Position numbers and translations under genes: made by a program. A DNA stretch of 32,657 nucleotides from Acrasis kona (Eukaryota > Heterolobosea > Eutetramitea > Acrasida > Acrasidae). The stretch is from the NCBI GenBank assembly GCA_026419775.2, contig JAOPGA020001139.1, forward strand, positions 1 through 32,657. Direction: 5' to 3'. Positions within the stretch are counted from its first letter, which is position 1. Every line of letters starts with the position of its first letter. Below the pieces are notes generated by a model. It was not told the origin of the DNA, made no database searches, and saw nothing but the letters and a program-made list of their open reading frames with translations. Below are positions 17,701 through 29,358 of this stretch, in pieces.

Positions 17701-20700
17701 GTTTTAGTTCATAGTCTACGACTTGTTCTTGATCAAATATAGAATTGCCTATTGGTCTAAACTCTATAGTTTTGGATTGATGAGTTTCAAAGAGCCAATG
17801 AGTATAGCCATGTATCATATGATGTGGCAAATCATCAATGAGCCATGAATGTGGTATTAGTCGACGACATTCACCGCTTTCTTCATTTCTCTCCTCTACA
17901 TTGAGATGATCATCTTGCAAATTAAATGTCAAGTATGAAGAGTGATAGGTATGTGTCGTAACAAACTTATTAGGTTCATTACCCTTCTGGACCTCGAATA
18001 CGATTTGATTACCGAATGTTCTCAAGTAATCACGATGATTAATGACTTCGTCATTAAGACGACTCGATCTACGTCCGTCGACCAAAAAATCTCCATTAAA
18101 GGTATTAACGTGTAATATGGATGCACTTTCACTTGAATTGGATATAAATTTTGAGCTATACCAAGTTCCTTCTCTATCCCAAGGACCGAACTCACCTTGA
18201 CTAGAATCAGCCCACAAGTCTCTTACGTAACGATCCAAAAATGACGGTGATGAATCAATTTGATGATTCATGAATGGTTGCATGTTCAGTGAGCATTTAT
18301 CTACTCTTGACAAGAGGTGATGATCCATGTTATGTTTATTATCAATGATTGTTTTTCTCAATTTCAAAAATTTCAAATAATGATCAATATCCTTCTCGCT
18401 TGCAACAAGTTGGAGTAGTGAATCACTCACGTGATAAGTGAGGACTCCACAGCCAGCAATCATAGATAACTCGCTTCTTAACTCGTTTATTCTTTTCAAA
18501 TCTTGCTGTGCATCCATTTTACGAAGTGCCTCTTCAATGCGGTTAATCCATTCGGAAACATAAATTCTGCACTGTAAAAGTAGTTTGGATATATTTTTCA
18601 TCATTTCTTCATCATCATCAGAAAGTTCTAATAAACGACAGGCTATTGTGACAATAATCAACATCACGCCGCTCTCGTTCCAGTTATCTGAGAACCTCTC
18701 TATGGTCTCTGTTAAAATACTCAAGAGGAGGTTTCCCATAGGGACAATTGTTTCGCAATGAGCTTCTCTGTGCCACGTTGATCCAGGTGCACCAGCTTCC
18801 CAAATGGCTTGACAAATTAATGCATAGGACGCTTGATTGCGCAAATTGATGGAACGGGACTCTAAAATTGCAATCAAGTTCCTCCATTGTAATCTCTTGT
18901 CGGCTCTCAAACTACCAAACTCCAAGTACTCTGATGTAGATATCTCTTTTGGGCATTCACTTTGTTTGGCGATTACTTGATTTTCGTTGTGCAATCCATC
19001 AACCATGTATTGTAATGAGATAAGCTTGGAATCTTTAATATTCATGACGCATTTCCCAAAGATGTTAGCTTTGATTAGCGATACACATTTACAGTTTCCA
19101 GAATCAGATAATCTATAACTTAATGCATGCGGAGCGGTAAAGTACTCGTAGGGCATATCTATGAATATGGAATTACTGGTTACACTTGTAATGCTATTCA
19201 TGGAAACACTTTTTTGATGACCAAGTCTGTGATTGGTGAAGGCTGAATAATGAGACGTATGTACTTGAATGGTTTGGGTGTGAGAACCTGAGTTACATAG
19301 ATTAAACATTGTTATGTAGAGAAGGTCACGAAGGTTAGCTAGTTGTTCTGGCATTTGTAATTCAAATACGATTGCATTGCTCTTGTGCACATCGTCTTTA
19401 TTTTGGTCACCTGGAAGTGGCCACTCATGTCTAGTGCCTTTCATTTGATTAGCTCTTTCGTTGCAGGAGCATCTTCTACAATAACGGAGGTGCCATCCAT
19501 TATAGCTATATTCGCCAACTTAATTGTGATGCTTCGTTGAGTAGTTTTCGGTACTGCTCTTTGTATGATTGTATTTCTCTCATGTGTCGATCACGACTGT
19601 CCTTTGCTTCTTCCAATATTCTTTTCTTGATATTTTGCATGTCATAATTCTGTGAGCAGTACCTGACTGCAAAGGACGTTTCAATGTCTTTGTCGTCGAT
19701 GTTGAGTGTTTCAATCAACGAAGGATATCTTGCCTTTTGATTTCTCTCTGTGACATAATCTTCTATCTGCTTGAGCATAATCATTTGCGGTTTGAAAGGT
19801 AATTTCAAATGACCTAATATACTAATGTCGAGCCCAACACGATGGTCCTTCAACAATGGATATTTAATAACACTCAAACAATCATTGATAATGACATTAT
19901 AAAAAGAGGTAAGAATGGTGGCGCTCCATGCTTCTGCATTGTCACGATTTTTTTTTTCTGCTTCATTAACATATTCCATAAACTCTGCTAAAGTAGGCAA
20001 ATTTAATATACGTTGTGTGTCAGCCCAAGATAGATGTGAAAGTGATTCAGGCAAAGACGTGAAAAAATCTAGTTTTTGCATTCTATCTTCAAAGCAATGC
20101 ATAACATTATTAATTTGAGGAGGCACATATGAAGGAGCAACCTTTGCATCGCCAGATAGTTGAGAATGATCCGACAAATGCTTTGTTAATGAATTTAATT
20201 GCAACTTGTAATCCTCTTGTAAACTGTCCGATGGTGCAAATTTTATTGATGTAGAACGTTTTTCCATTTTTCTTATGTCGCGCCAGTGCTGGTCCAGACC
20301 ATCCCCTATTTTGCTTACGACCGCCTCTGCACTCTTCAGAATCTCGTTCGCTAATTGCATTAGCTCCACTTCTTGCTCCTCACTGTTCAATAGAGACTCT
20401 AATTTCTTCATTCTTTTGGCAACCTTCATGATCATCTGCAAAGGCACGTCCGAACAATCGTCGTGGAGGCGTTGTAATTTCTTCTTACAGATATATGTAA
20501 GAAACTCCAAAATGTTCAACTTGTATAGTAATGTGCCTTGCTCTCGACCGTAATTTCTAATGTATGCGCTGTGCAGTGCAACTTTGATTACTAACCATGA
20601 GGGGCATCTACGGTTGTTGCTCACAACGTAGTCATGAATTGTCTTGGTCACTCTTATGTAATTCTGGGAAGGACCGGACTTGCCCGATATCGCTGCAAGG

Positions 20701-21237
20701 AGCCAGGTGGTAACGTACTTTGGGTCTCTTGTTTCTTGGTCTTGAGAATCCGACTATTTCATGAATTAGTAGACCTTAACCAACTGAACTTACCCCGTCT
20801 CTGAATGAATTGTACGAATAAAGAATAGTAGAGAACCATTCCATAAAGTCGGAATCCTGCACTTTGATTTCATCTATTTCGACTGCTGCCCCTGGGAGGA
20901 CGCATGTTAAGGCACCAGATGCTGCTGTGGTACTTTCCTTTGTGAATGAAGCTTCAAAGGTGGACACCAGGAGGTTACGTGATTCGAGCAAGGTTAGTAG
21001 AATCCCTGCATTTTGGTCTCGTATATGCATTGGAATGTTATCCCCGACTTTCATCTTCGATATGCAATTTTGAATGATTGCGGCATTGTTTAAACCCATC
21101 AATGTGAAATCCACGTTTGATTTGAGTTTGAGTTTCGACTCTCGAAAGTATTCTAAGAATGCATTCTCAAGGCTATACTCGCCACTCTGATGGTTCTGTA
21201 CTTTTCTCGGCGTGAAGACTGTATTTATATAATCCAT
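11787..21237 (-). CDS. Giant DUF6606/DUF3638/DUF3645 protein (~3,140 aa)
   Basis: The function of this fungal and protist family is unknown; databases sometimes label it ubiquitinyl hydrolase. I start it at the ATG at 21235-21237 (MDYINTVF), where the DUF6606 pattern begins (later MHIRDQNAGILL, LPGAAVEI). A 40-base intron (20754-20793) joins the first two exons in phase. Near 19470 comes CRRCSCNERA, then HEWPLPGDQ. The DUF3638 core has TLQLNMGEGKTSVIVPIL, a P-loop-like motif (~residue 2010). GFSGTND and then YLDDAHCRGIDLKFPP with KFVQGCMRMRGLG mark DUF3645. The length fits the family. As read, the frame changes twice: one base too many near 19510 and one too few near 16230-16240, in short homopolymers; no intron fits either. 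Sequencing errors or a recent loss of function could explain this. Confidence 0.8.
20754..20793 (-). other. 40-base intron of the DUF3638-family gene
   Basis: GTAAGTTC...GAAATAG; removal joins FRDG to SDSQDQET in phase. Confidence 0.7.
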
Positions 21238-21833
21238 CAAGCTCGCAGATATCACCGTTTGTTGATAAATGTTTGTGAAAAAAGTCAAGAATGTGGCTGA
21301 TGTTTTATTATGATATATTTTCAAAGGAAACGATTGTCATTGGGTCAGTGGAACTATAATAATCCCCAGGAGGTTTTGAAATCCAAATATGTCCATCGTG
21401 TTATTCTTGTTATAAATTTATACAACAAACCGCAGGGGTTTATAATTTTCCTATTTTCCAAATTGATTTTATTTCACTGTCATTTGAATTGAGCCCATTT
21501 CGAAAGTTTTTATTTTGAAGCTCAATCCTTGTCAAAAGCAAAGTCATATTCATAAAGAAACAAGAGGATTTTAACAAAGGAACCAATTTTTCGTGTTGAG
21601 ACAGATGATTCATGCTTGCAAATAAGGCACTGGAAGGAACGATAACACAGCACTTGTACATCACGGGCATAACTCACAACATGACTTGTTGCCATTTCGG
21701 AACTTGTGCATCTCGTTAGAATACATACTTTGTAAACAAATCACTAATGCAGTCAATGTGAATCTGAACAGAATAAAAAACATAATTTTACTAATCGATA
21801 TGTAATAGGGATTATATTTGAATAAATTCAAGG
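21238..21833. other. Intergenic region between the kinase gene and the giant gene
   Basis: It holds the 3' flank of the kinase gene and the promoter of the giant gene. A 76-residue minus-strand open frame (21440-21670) has no coding character I trust. No repeat or RNA gene is seen. Confidence 0.4.
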
Positions 21834-24800
21834 TTAATGACCTCTTGACTGACTTGAAATGACTTGCAACTCTCTCACAATTTGTTCGAACTTTGGCCTC
21901 ACTTGACAATCTTGAGACCAACACTGACACATTAAATCAACAAATCTCTGATGAGCCTGTGTTGTGATTTTTGATTGGTTTATTACCGGTCTACAACCCC
22001 TCTTTACTTGTTCATGAATTTGGAATTTGTTAATGTGCGAATAAGCACTCGTCTCATGTAGGATTTCGTACCTAAATAATTAGTAATGAAAATAACAATA
22101 GTAATTTACATGACGATAGCAAAACTATAAACATCCCAACTAGAATCAGAATTGAACCCGCTTAACACCTCTATATACTGTAAGAAAAAAAAAGAATGTT
22201 ACAAATACCTGGTGGTTGATATCCATCGGTACCCGTATTAAAGTTGATGTCATCTTCTGTTTGAAGAAAATTAGAAACCCCGAAGTCACAAACCTTTGCC
22301 AAAGTCGCTCCCGCATCAATCAATATGTTAGCGGGTTTTAAATCTCTGTGAACAAGTGGTGGATCGAGGTGATGTAGACGTGTCATACCCATTGCCACAT
22401 CCGCAAGCAGCTTGACCTTTTTTGTAAAAGACAACTCAACTTTACTTTTTGATTTTATAAATTGATCTAAAGAACCACCTTCCATGAAATCAGTCACAAT
22501 CATCATGTTATTGGATGTCTTTGCCAACCCCACGAGTTGAACAATGTTAGGGTGGTGCAGCGACTTTAGAATGTTAATCTCTTTTTCAAACTCTTCGTCA
22601 ATTTCTTCACCAACGCTCTTTTTCATTAGTTTGATGGCCACAGGAGCTCCTTTGTAGGTTCCCTTAAACACATCTGCATAACTACCACCACCTCTCCTCT
22701 GATCAAATTCAAGATGATTGGGATCGATGTAATAATTTGCATCGATGGTGTCTAGTTTTTTATTTTTTACCAACAACTCCATTTCAACGTCCTTAAAACG
22801 CACCTTAGTAATGTCGTAGTCCTTTTTAAACCTGATAAAGCGTTTGACGATGAAGGACGATGAAATGACTATAACAATCAACAATAGAGATACAATAGGA
22901 GGTAAAATTAAAGCAGTAACATGAATCCTACATGTTTCACCAAAATATCCTGATTTGCATTGGCAAATATTAGGAGCTACGCATACACCTTGTGCATTAC
23001 ACACTTCATTATTAATAGAGAGCAAACCAAAACAATAACTATATTCACAACGTTCCCCGCCATGAGTTTCGTTACATATACAATTATCCTTGGATATACA
23101 CAACCCCTGCCCAGAGCAAACATCTTTGCTTTGTTCATTTGTATTAAAGCATGTGTTTACACAGTTGCTGTCAATAAGAGTGGAATTTACAAAACATTCA
23201 CATGTGTTTGGTGAGACACAACGACCCTTGCCATTACAAGTATAATTACTTGTAGATTCTATTCCAAAGCAGTCATACCTCTCGCACTGTTCTCCATATT
23301 GTCCAGGGCTACATTCCATCATGAGATAGGTATAAAAACTTACTGCAGTTGCTTCTATGATGGTTCTGTTTTTTGGAATAGTGTCAATCGGAGTTAATTC
23401 TTTATATTCCTCCACTGAATTTCCGAATGACAGCTGATAATTTTTACCATAAATATACAACTTTTTTCTATCAAGACTCACACCTAAAAGGTGTTGGATT
23501 CCTACAGAGATGCTAGAAAACTTTGCATTTTCTTGTGATCTGATCCGCAATGGAACAGTAATTGGGAGAGAATCGTCCCTGTTATTAGAATAGGTCGAAT
23601 ATATGTTATCAAAACTACCCCAAAAATAAATATCTCCATCACTTGATAATGCTACCACACTACTGCTACCACATCTCATGGATGTAAAGTTTAAACTTGA
23701 AGCAGTTGGTACTAGTGAATCTGAAAATTGTTTTGTAGTTCCGTCGCCAAACTGCCCAAAAGAATTGTCACCTGCTGAATAGATCTTACCCTTCTCAGTG
23801 AGGATAGATACATACTTCTGTCCGGCACAAACATATTTGGGAATATCATTTGGAATTGTTGTAGTTCTGCTTATAGAATAAACTGTACTTTGATATACTA
23901 TTATATCAAATCTTACAGTGTCATTCTGGATAAGTACTTGTATATATTGTTCTGTACAATCATAGTCTTTAACGTTAAAGACTATGATTGTACAGAACAA
24001 TCAAAAAGTATTCGTTTCTCATAAAGGTCAACTACACTACCATTTACAAGTAGGGCATGTCTATAACAAGATCTCTTGATGGCAACAGATGAGTTGAGAG
24101 TGACATCGCCGTATGACATTTGATAGGAAGTAGTTGTAACAACATTAGGATATGGAGCAGTACTAAATAAGAGCATATTGGGATTGTACAACTTTGAGTC
24201 ATCCTGAAAACTACCACTTACATCTATCCACAATTCATTGGAGTATGCTGATCTCAAATAAACTTTGCCGAACTTCTCAACATAAATTACAACTGCTCTT
24301 GTTTCTGGATCATAATAACTACCTATGATCTTAGTAACGTTATCTGTTAAATACTTCAGTTCGCTAGGCCCGCGACGTGCAGGAATCAAGAATCTATCCA
24401 AGTAACCAGTACAATCAAAAAGACTCCCGTTAGTTGTAGCTAAAAGGCAAATGTTCTCTACGTGGATTTCAATAACAGTCTCATTTAAAAACAATTTAAG
24501 AGAATTATCTTTTTGTAAAAAATATAACTTTTGGTCATTTGACAACAAGGCAATTTCAATATTTCGTATCGCAAAAATACGATCAAACAATATAGTCGAG
24601 TTGAGTTGGACTAATGAATAGTTGGTATCAAAATACTCCACGCCTCCGTTGGAAATTAGGAAGTAGAATGTATAATAGACTGCATTAACAAGTGCAACAC
24701 ACTGCTTAACATTATCCGCAAAAGTGTGTATTAGAGTGGGTGAAGAGTGATTTGTGAGCGAGCCCCACTGATGTAATTGCTTTCCGTTTGTGATAGCGAC

Positions 24801-25398
24801 GGTATAAATTCCTGTTAATAAAGGATCCACATACATCGAAACATGCGTTACATTTTCTAAACCTGGAATTTCTGTTGGAGTATGTAAGTTTTCGGCAGAC
24901 TCTCTAATTCCTAGTTCACCTAAATTATAATTAGATCGTTCTATACTCGCTTTGCATACCATTTTTGTTCTTGCCCCACATGTACAATTTATTTTCAGTA
25001 CTAATTGCGGCTGTCACATAATTTGTTAAGACTATTGATGTGTACTGTAACGGCAATGCTGTTTTCTTTACTTTTTTATGTTCGTAAGCTACTCCACTAA
25101 TAGTACCAATACCCTAAGAAGTAAAATTAAATGAAAAAATGCAACGAACCAATTGACCATATTGATTGAATTGACCAGTGGCATAGAGTGATCCATCTTG
25201 TGTAAGGAAAAATACATTATTTCCATTGTATGCTATAACTTTTATCGATTGAAATGTATTGAAAGAATATTCTCCAAATTCTTTTTTGTGCATTCCTAAT
25301 GTACCTGCAATATACTTGTAGGTTGCTACAACATATGAGCAAAGCAGAATATTCACAATCAAGACCCTCATTGCAGTTTCAAGAATGTCAAAAATCAC
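21834..25398 (-). CDS. Receptor-like protein kinase: signal peptide, RCC1 repeats, EGF modules, TM, TKL kinase
   Basis: A likely cell-surface signalling receptor. The signal peptide is best from the internal Met at 25371 (MRVLIVNILLCSYVVA). RCC1-type blades follow (QFNQYGQLGIG, WGKNKNGELGI, DNSFGQFGDG), then three or four EGF modules (CNGKGRCVSPNTCECF, CNAQGVCVAPNICQC), a membrane helix (LILPPIVSLLLIVIVI), then a complete kinase: GGGSYADVF, VAIKLM, HRDLKPAN, CDFGVSNF, and a C-lobe ending CWSQDCQVRPKFEQIV. Introns are tiny: 25114-25149, 24920-24959, 22178-22208 and 22072-22109 (31-40 bases). Two oddities: a 56-bp palindrome at 23946-24001 breaks the frame, and at the 22178-22208 junction the joined frame is two bases short of the expected QPPEY. 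The stop is at 21834-21836. Confidence 0.82.
23946..24001. repeat. Perfect 56-bp palindrome inside the kinase gene
   Basis: Arms 23946-23973 and 23974-24001 are exact reverse complements with no loop, centred on AACGTT. It lies in the extracellular coding part. The upstream frame ends in a stop within it and the downstream frame starts within it. Treating one arm as an added inverted copy would let the flanks read FDCTEQYIQ, which suggests a fold-back duplication, either real or from assembly. Confidence 0.9.
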
Positions 25399-25605
25399 AA
25401 ATCAAAGCTTTTTACAAATAGTAACATGATCATCCACAATTTCTTTTGAAACACCAAATCGCTTACCTCCAGAAACCTCGACGGCTTTTTACAATGGAAA
25501 TGGAGTCAACTATACATGAAGTGTCACTGTTTATATATCAGTAAGTGTATACTTATAAGCTACTGGAACCGAACCAGTATAAGCGCCGGTTTGACAAAGT
25601 GCTTG
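25399..25605. other. Upstream region of the kinase gene
   Basis: Probable promoter and 5' untranslated region of the minus-strand kinase gene; no defined element is seen. Confidence 0.35.
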
Positions 25606-25615
25606 TATTAAAAGT

Positions 25616-25918
25616 TTGAGAAGGACGAGGGAAAAAGGAGGAAACAACAACCCGGACAATTTTGTTCACGTCCGGTTTATTGGTGATGACCAGATACCTG
25701 TGGCCCCTAAGGGTTGGAACAAGTTTGATTTTGAGGAGAAGTATGCGAATGGACGACCAAGCAACTGGTACCGATTCAGTCTTGTGTTCTCTTATAATTG
25801 TGACACAAGCATTCGCCTATTCTGTGAACTTGTTCGTAATGAGTTATATTACTCAACCAACATGTCAGTATGCTTGGTTAACACGTGCGGTATATCACTA
25901 AAATCGTATGTAAAATAA
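25616..25918 (+). CDS. Small ORF, unknown, probably the 3' part of a gene
   Basis: The frame reads NNNPDNFVHVRFIGDDQIP, then GWNKFDFEEKYANGRPSNWY, and ends at a TAA (25916-25918) nested in AATAAA like several other genes here. It opens at a TTG, and no ATG lies upstream before a stop, so either an upstream exon is missing or it is a relic. The second half (NMSVCLVNTCGISLKSYVK) looks less protein-like. No family is recognised. Confidence 0.35.
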   Translation: MRRTREKGGNNNPDNFVHVRFIGDDQIPVAPKGWNKFDFEEKYANGRPSNWYRFSLVFSYNCDTSIRLFCELVRNELYYSTNMSVCLVNTCGISLKSYVK

Positions 25919-25980
25919 AAGTCATTAAACTTATTTTATTAACTATGCAACAGCACTCATGTGTTGTTATTCCTACATAT

Positions 25981-26274
25981 TTATTCGTGCAAGAGTGGTA
26001 ACTTGGCTAGAAAATCGAATGCAGCAAATTCGTGGCTCTTAACTGTTTGACCTGCTTGTAACTTTTGTGCAATCAAGTATCCATCATAGGCGAACAAGAT
26101 GCAGAGGATGAATCCGATGAAAATCCAACTGGTGAGGATGGTCCAAACTATGGCTCCAATACCCTTTTGTTGTTGTCCAATGAGCAAGTATCCAACACCA
26201 CCGAACAACCAGAAGTTGAGGATGAGAATGAGGATTGGGTGTGGAACGTTTGCGTTGGTGATATCGGCCGTCAT
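25981..26274 (-). CDS. TM2-domain-like small membrane protein (97 aa)
   Basis: The ATG at 26272-26274 starts a protein with two closely spaced hydrophobic helices, about residues 13-33 (PILILILNFWLFGGVGYLL) and 40-66, joined by GQQQKG. The G-x-G-Y-L-x-x-G-Q pattern before the turn and the acidic residue after the second helix (FAYDGYLIAQ) are as in the TM2 family. The C-terminal ~25 residues are soluble. The stop TAA at 25981-25983 lies inside AATAAA. Its job is unknown; the family is found in endomembranes and the cell surface of many protists. The gene is intronless as read. Confidence 0.65.
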   Translation of the reverse strand: MTADITNANVPHPILILILNFWLFGGVGYLLIGQQQKGIGAIVWTILTSWIFIGFILCILFAYDGYLIAQKLQAGQTVKSHEFAAFDFLAKLPLLHE

Positions 26275-26751
26275 TCTTGTTGTTTAGTTTTGTTTTGATA
26301 GTGGTTGGATAGTGCATCGAAAAAAAATCTCCTTTTAACATGTGTTTCGCGAACTCAAGTTCCTGAAGTTCATGGAATATGAATTTCCCGTTTGTGGATT
26401 TACCACTCAAAAACTGTGTATTTTGATTACAAAACATTACAATGAATAAATATGACAAGTTAATTTTACCTCGCTTAATACAGCATCATTGTGATTAATA
26501 AACCTTGTTGATAGTTATTTCAGATTTGAATCACATTTTTCAAAAACGATTTACAAAAGAGAATTGAGTCGATTTTGAATTGCAAATTTAGAAATGAATT
26601 ATAAACTGCTTTCAAATTAATCATGATGCTATTTTGAATGAAAGTTATATCAAATTTGTTCCCCTCACAAGAGATCATTAATATAACCAAAACTATCCAG
26701 CTTCTTAAGATACTTGGGATGATAAGTATGAATGTATAAAAATAATTAAAA
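26275..26751. other. Intergenic stretch, nothing recognised
   Basis: AT-rich, with several short open frames of no coding character. It probably contains the promoter of the TM2-like gene. Confidence 0.4.
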
Positions 26752-27047
26752 TTATTTGATCCAATCAACATCATGATTTATTGCTTCATCTCCACTCCAG
26801 ATTCGTCTTAAAAAATGGATACAGTCTTTAGGACTTAGGCTCCTACGCTTCAACCACAACGTGTTTGATTGTCGATTACATGTTTTAACAAAAATGTTAA
26901 AACCCATCAAGTTACATACATATTTCCTTTTGATCTCTTCATGATCTATTCCAATTTGTAGGAAACTGCGCCGCAAGACATCACAACATAATCGGTTCTG
27001 GTTTATACTGTATAATTTGAAGAGCTTCAGGGGGTTCTCGTTGAACG
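26752..27047 (-). CDS. Coding-like frame without a clear start, unknown
   Basis: A minus-strand frame is open from about 27047 to the TAA at 26752 and reads ENPLKLFKLYSINQNRLC, then LQIGIDHEEIKRKYVCNL, then NTLWLKRRSLSPKDCIHFL. It looks like real protein for about 98 codons. The first in-frame ATG comes only about half-way (MGFNIF), and only about 100 bases separate it from the divergent glutaminase ATG, so an upstream exon would overlap that promoter. It may be a truncated gene relic. Confidence 0.35.
26882..26903. repeat. Small hairpin, 9-bp arms
   Basis: GTTTTAACA / AAAA / TGTTAAAAC inside the unknown frame; an isolated inverted repeat of doubtful meaning. Confidence 0.5.
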
Positions 27048-27148
27048 CGTTTCAGATTTTGTAAAAAAGAGTCAAATTATATTTGGGAAGAATAAGCGGC
27101 AGCCCATATTCGCGATCGATCAACCAATTGAAAAAGAATCCCAACAAC

Positions 27149-29248
27149 ATGATCAAATCAAAGCTGATCTTGGTATTTTTGCTGAGTCTCATCGCAGTTA
27201 CTTTTGGAGCACTAACCAAAAACTTCAAACCACCCTCCGTACCTTTGTTCGTTGTTGACCCTCAATTTAGGTAAGTACATGTATTCGTGGCAACTAACAT
27301 CCATAGCGTATGGGCACCCTCTCAAAACTTGTACGATGCATGGCCAATCCAATGGTCAGGGGCAATTAAGGGATTTATTGGACTCATCCGCGTCGACAAC
27401 ATCCCATACAGATTCCTAGGACCACCCCACACCGGTGGAATCGACATGCCAGAGGCAATTCAACAAATTGACCTCCAAGTCCATCCCACACGCTCCATCT
27501 ACACATTCACACACTCAAAACTCACTTTCGAGGTTACATTCAGCACTCCACTATTAACAGAAGATAAAGATTTATTGTCCCGCCCCATCACATACATTAC
27601 GTTCCAAGTAACCCCAACATCTGGTCCAGTAGATGTTCAAATCTATTTTGACGCCACCGGAGAGGTCACAGTCGACAATCTCAACGAACCAGTCAATTGG
27701 TCCAAAAAAGAAACACTCACCTCCAACTCAATTAGCATCGGATCAGTTAGCCAAAAAGTACTTAACAAGGGATGCGACGGCTGTACAATTGATTGGGGAT
27801 ACCTTTCTCTATCAACTCCCAAGAGCGCACCGGCCACTCAATCCATTGCTTTGGCTGATACCTCTCGCTCTACGTTCATCCAATCAGGAGAGCTTCCTAC
27901 TCAAGATTTAACACAAAGCAGAAAGCTATCGGATGGATGGCCAGTAATTGCCACAAGTTGGAATTTTGGATCCATCTCATCAAAATCAAAACACTTTTTA
28001 TTGGTCTCTTACGACGACATTACTTCTATTGATTACTTCAAGAAACCGCTCAAGAGCTACTGGACCAAAAAATTCACATCTTTTTCAAATCTCATTGATG
28101 CATCAATCAGAGAATTTGAAGTAATTAGCGATAAGTTGGTCCAATTTGATCAGAAGCTAGTCGATCACGCTACAAGAGTAGGAGGAGATAAATACGCCAC
28201 CATGATTGCGCTATCATACAGACAAGCCCTAGGTGCATTTAAATTAGTCTGGAACGAAGAATTCCAAATGCCTTGGTACTTTTTGAAAGAGATTAGTAGC
28301 GATGGAGACATTCAAACAGTGGATGTAATGTATCCTGCATCACCCATTCTACTCTACCTCGATCCCAAGCTATTGTTCTTACAAATGATGCCCATTTTGG
28401 TTTACGCCAACAATGAGACCATCAGCAAGTACACATGGGACTTTGCACCACATGATTTGGGTACTTATCCTCTTTGTAATGTAGTTTCGGAGGGTCAAGA
28501 AAATATGCCCATCGAAGAAACAGCCAACATGTTACAAATGTTTAGTGCTGTTGTTCAGAGGTTACCAGAAGACTCTGAGATTAGAAAATATGCAAATAGG
28601 TTCTGGAAATTGATGACCAGATGGGTAGACTATCTAGTCAAGAATTTACCTGACCCAGGAGAACAGCTCTGCACCGATGACTTTGCAGGTCCTTCTCCTC
28701 ATAATGCAAATTTGGCAGCAAAGGGCATCATAGGCATTGCTGCTTATGCTCAGTTAGCGAGCTATATGGGCGATTCGAGCTCTGCGAAACGCTACAGAGA
28801 CATTAGCGAGAGTTATGCTGTTAGGTGGGATAAAATGAGTAGAGTCGATGATGAAAGTCATCACACTAAACTTCAATTCGACCAACCTGTTGGTTTTTCT
28901 TTGAAATACAATGTGTATTATCAAAATGTTTTGAACGTGACATTGTTCGACGTGAAACCTGATATTCGTTATTACTTGTCCAAACAAGATTATCCATATG
29001 GAAGTCCTTTGGATAATCGTAAAATGTATACCAAGTTGGATTGGTATTATTGGGTTGCTGCAATTGCTGATGACGAGCAATTCCAAATCTTTAGCGACAG
29101 AGGTCATAGTATGGCGGAGACCACTACTCGTGGAAAGCCTTTGACTGATTGGTACTATGTTGATACTGGAGCGATTACTAAGGATGATGGATTTAGGGGC
29201 AGACCAGTTGTTGGAGGAATCTATGCAAAGATGGTTATTTCAAAGTAA
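27149..29248 (+). CDS. Secreted GtaA-type glutaminase (DUF5127/DUF4965/DUF1793)
   Basis: This family is known in fungi and amoebae as secreted glutaminase A, which deamidates glutamine to glutamate. Exon 1 (27149-27270) encodes a signal peptide (MIKSKLILVFLLSLIAVTFG) and KPPSVPLFVVDPQF. A 36-base intron (27271-27306) follows, and exon 2 resumes SVWAPSQNLYDAWPIQWSG, the usual start of the family. DUF5127 covers the next ~280 residues (IRVDNIPYRFLGPP), then DUF4965 (TMIALSYRQALGAF, LLYLDPKLLFLQMMPIL, FAPHDLGTYP), then DUF1793 (CTDDFAGPSPHNANLAAKG, LDWYYWVAAIAD, RGRPVVGGIYAKM). The length, about 687 residues, is normal. The TAA is followed two bases later by TGA and AATAAA. Intact. Confidence 0.88.
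27271..27306 (+). other. 36-base intron of the glutaminase gene
   Basis: GTAAGTAC...CATCCATAG; removal joins QF to SVWAPSQ in phase. Confidence 0.75.
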
Positions 29249-29358
29249 TGAATAAAAAATTTCGTTTGATATTATTTGTTGTTACTCATCGTTTGGGTCT
29301 TGATGGTTGTGTGTTCATGATCTATTTTTAATTTTGTTCTAGAAAGTTTTATTCAACC

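Noticed and set aside
23960-24001. The palindrome as a normal 42-base intron (GTACAATC...TTGTACAG)
   Set aside because: The ends look like GT-AG, but removal leaves the wrong phase for the downstream frame, and no other host intron here is self-complementary.
26065-26458. Overlapping open frames on both strands around the TM2-like gene
   Set aside because: They lack domains and coincide with the well-supported TM2-like frame.
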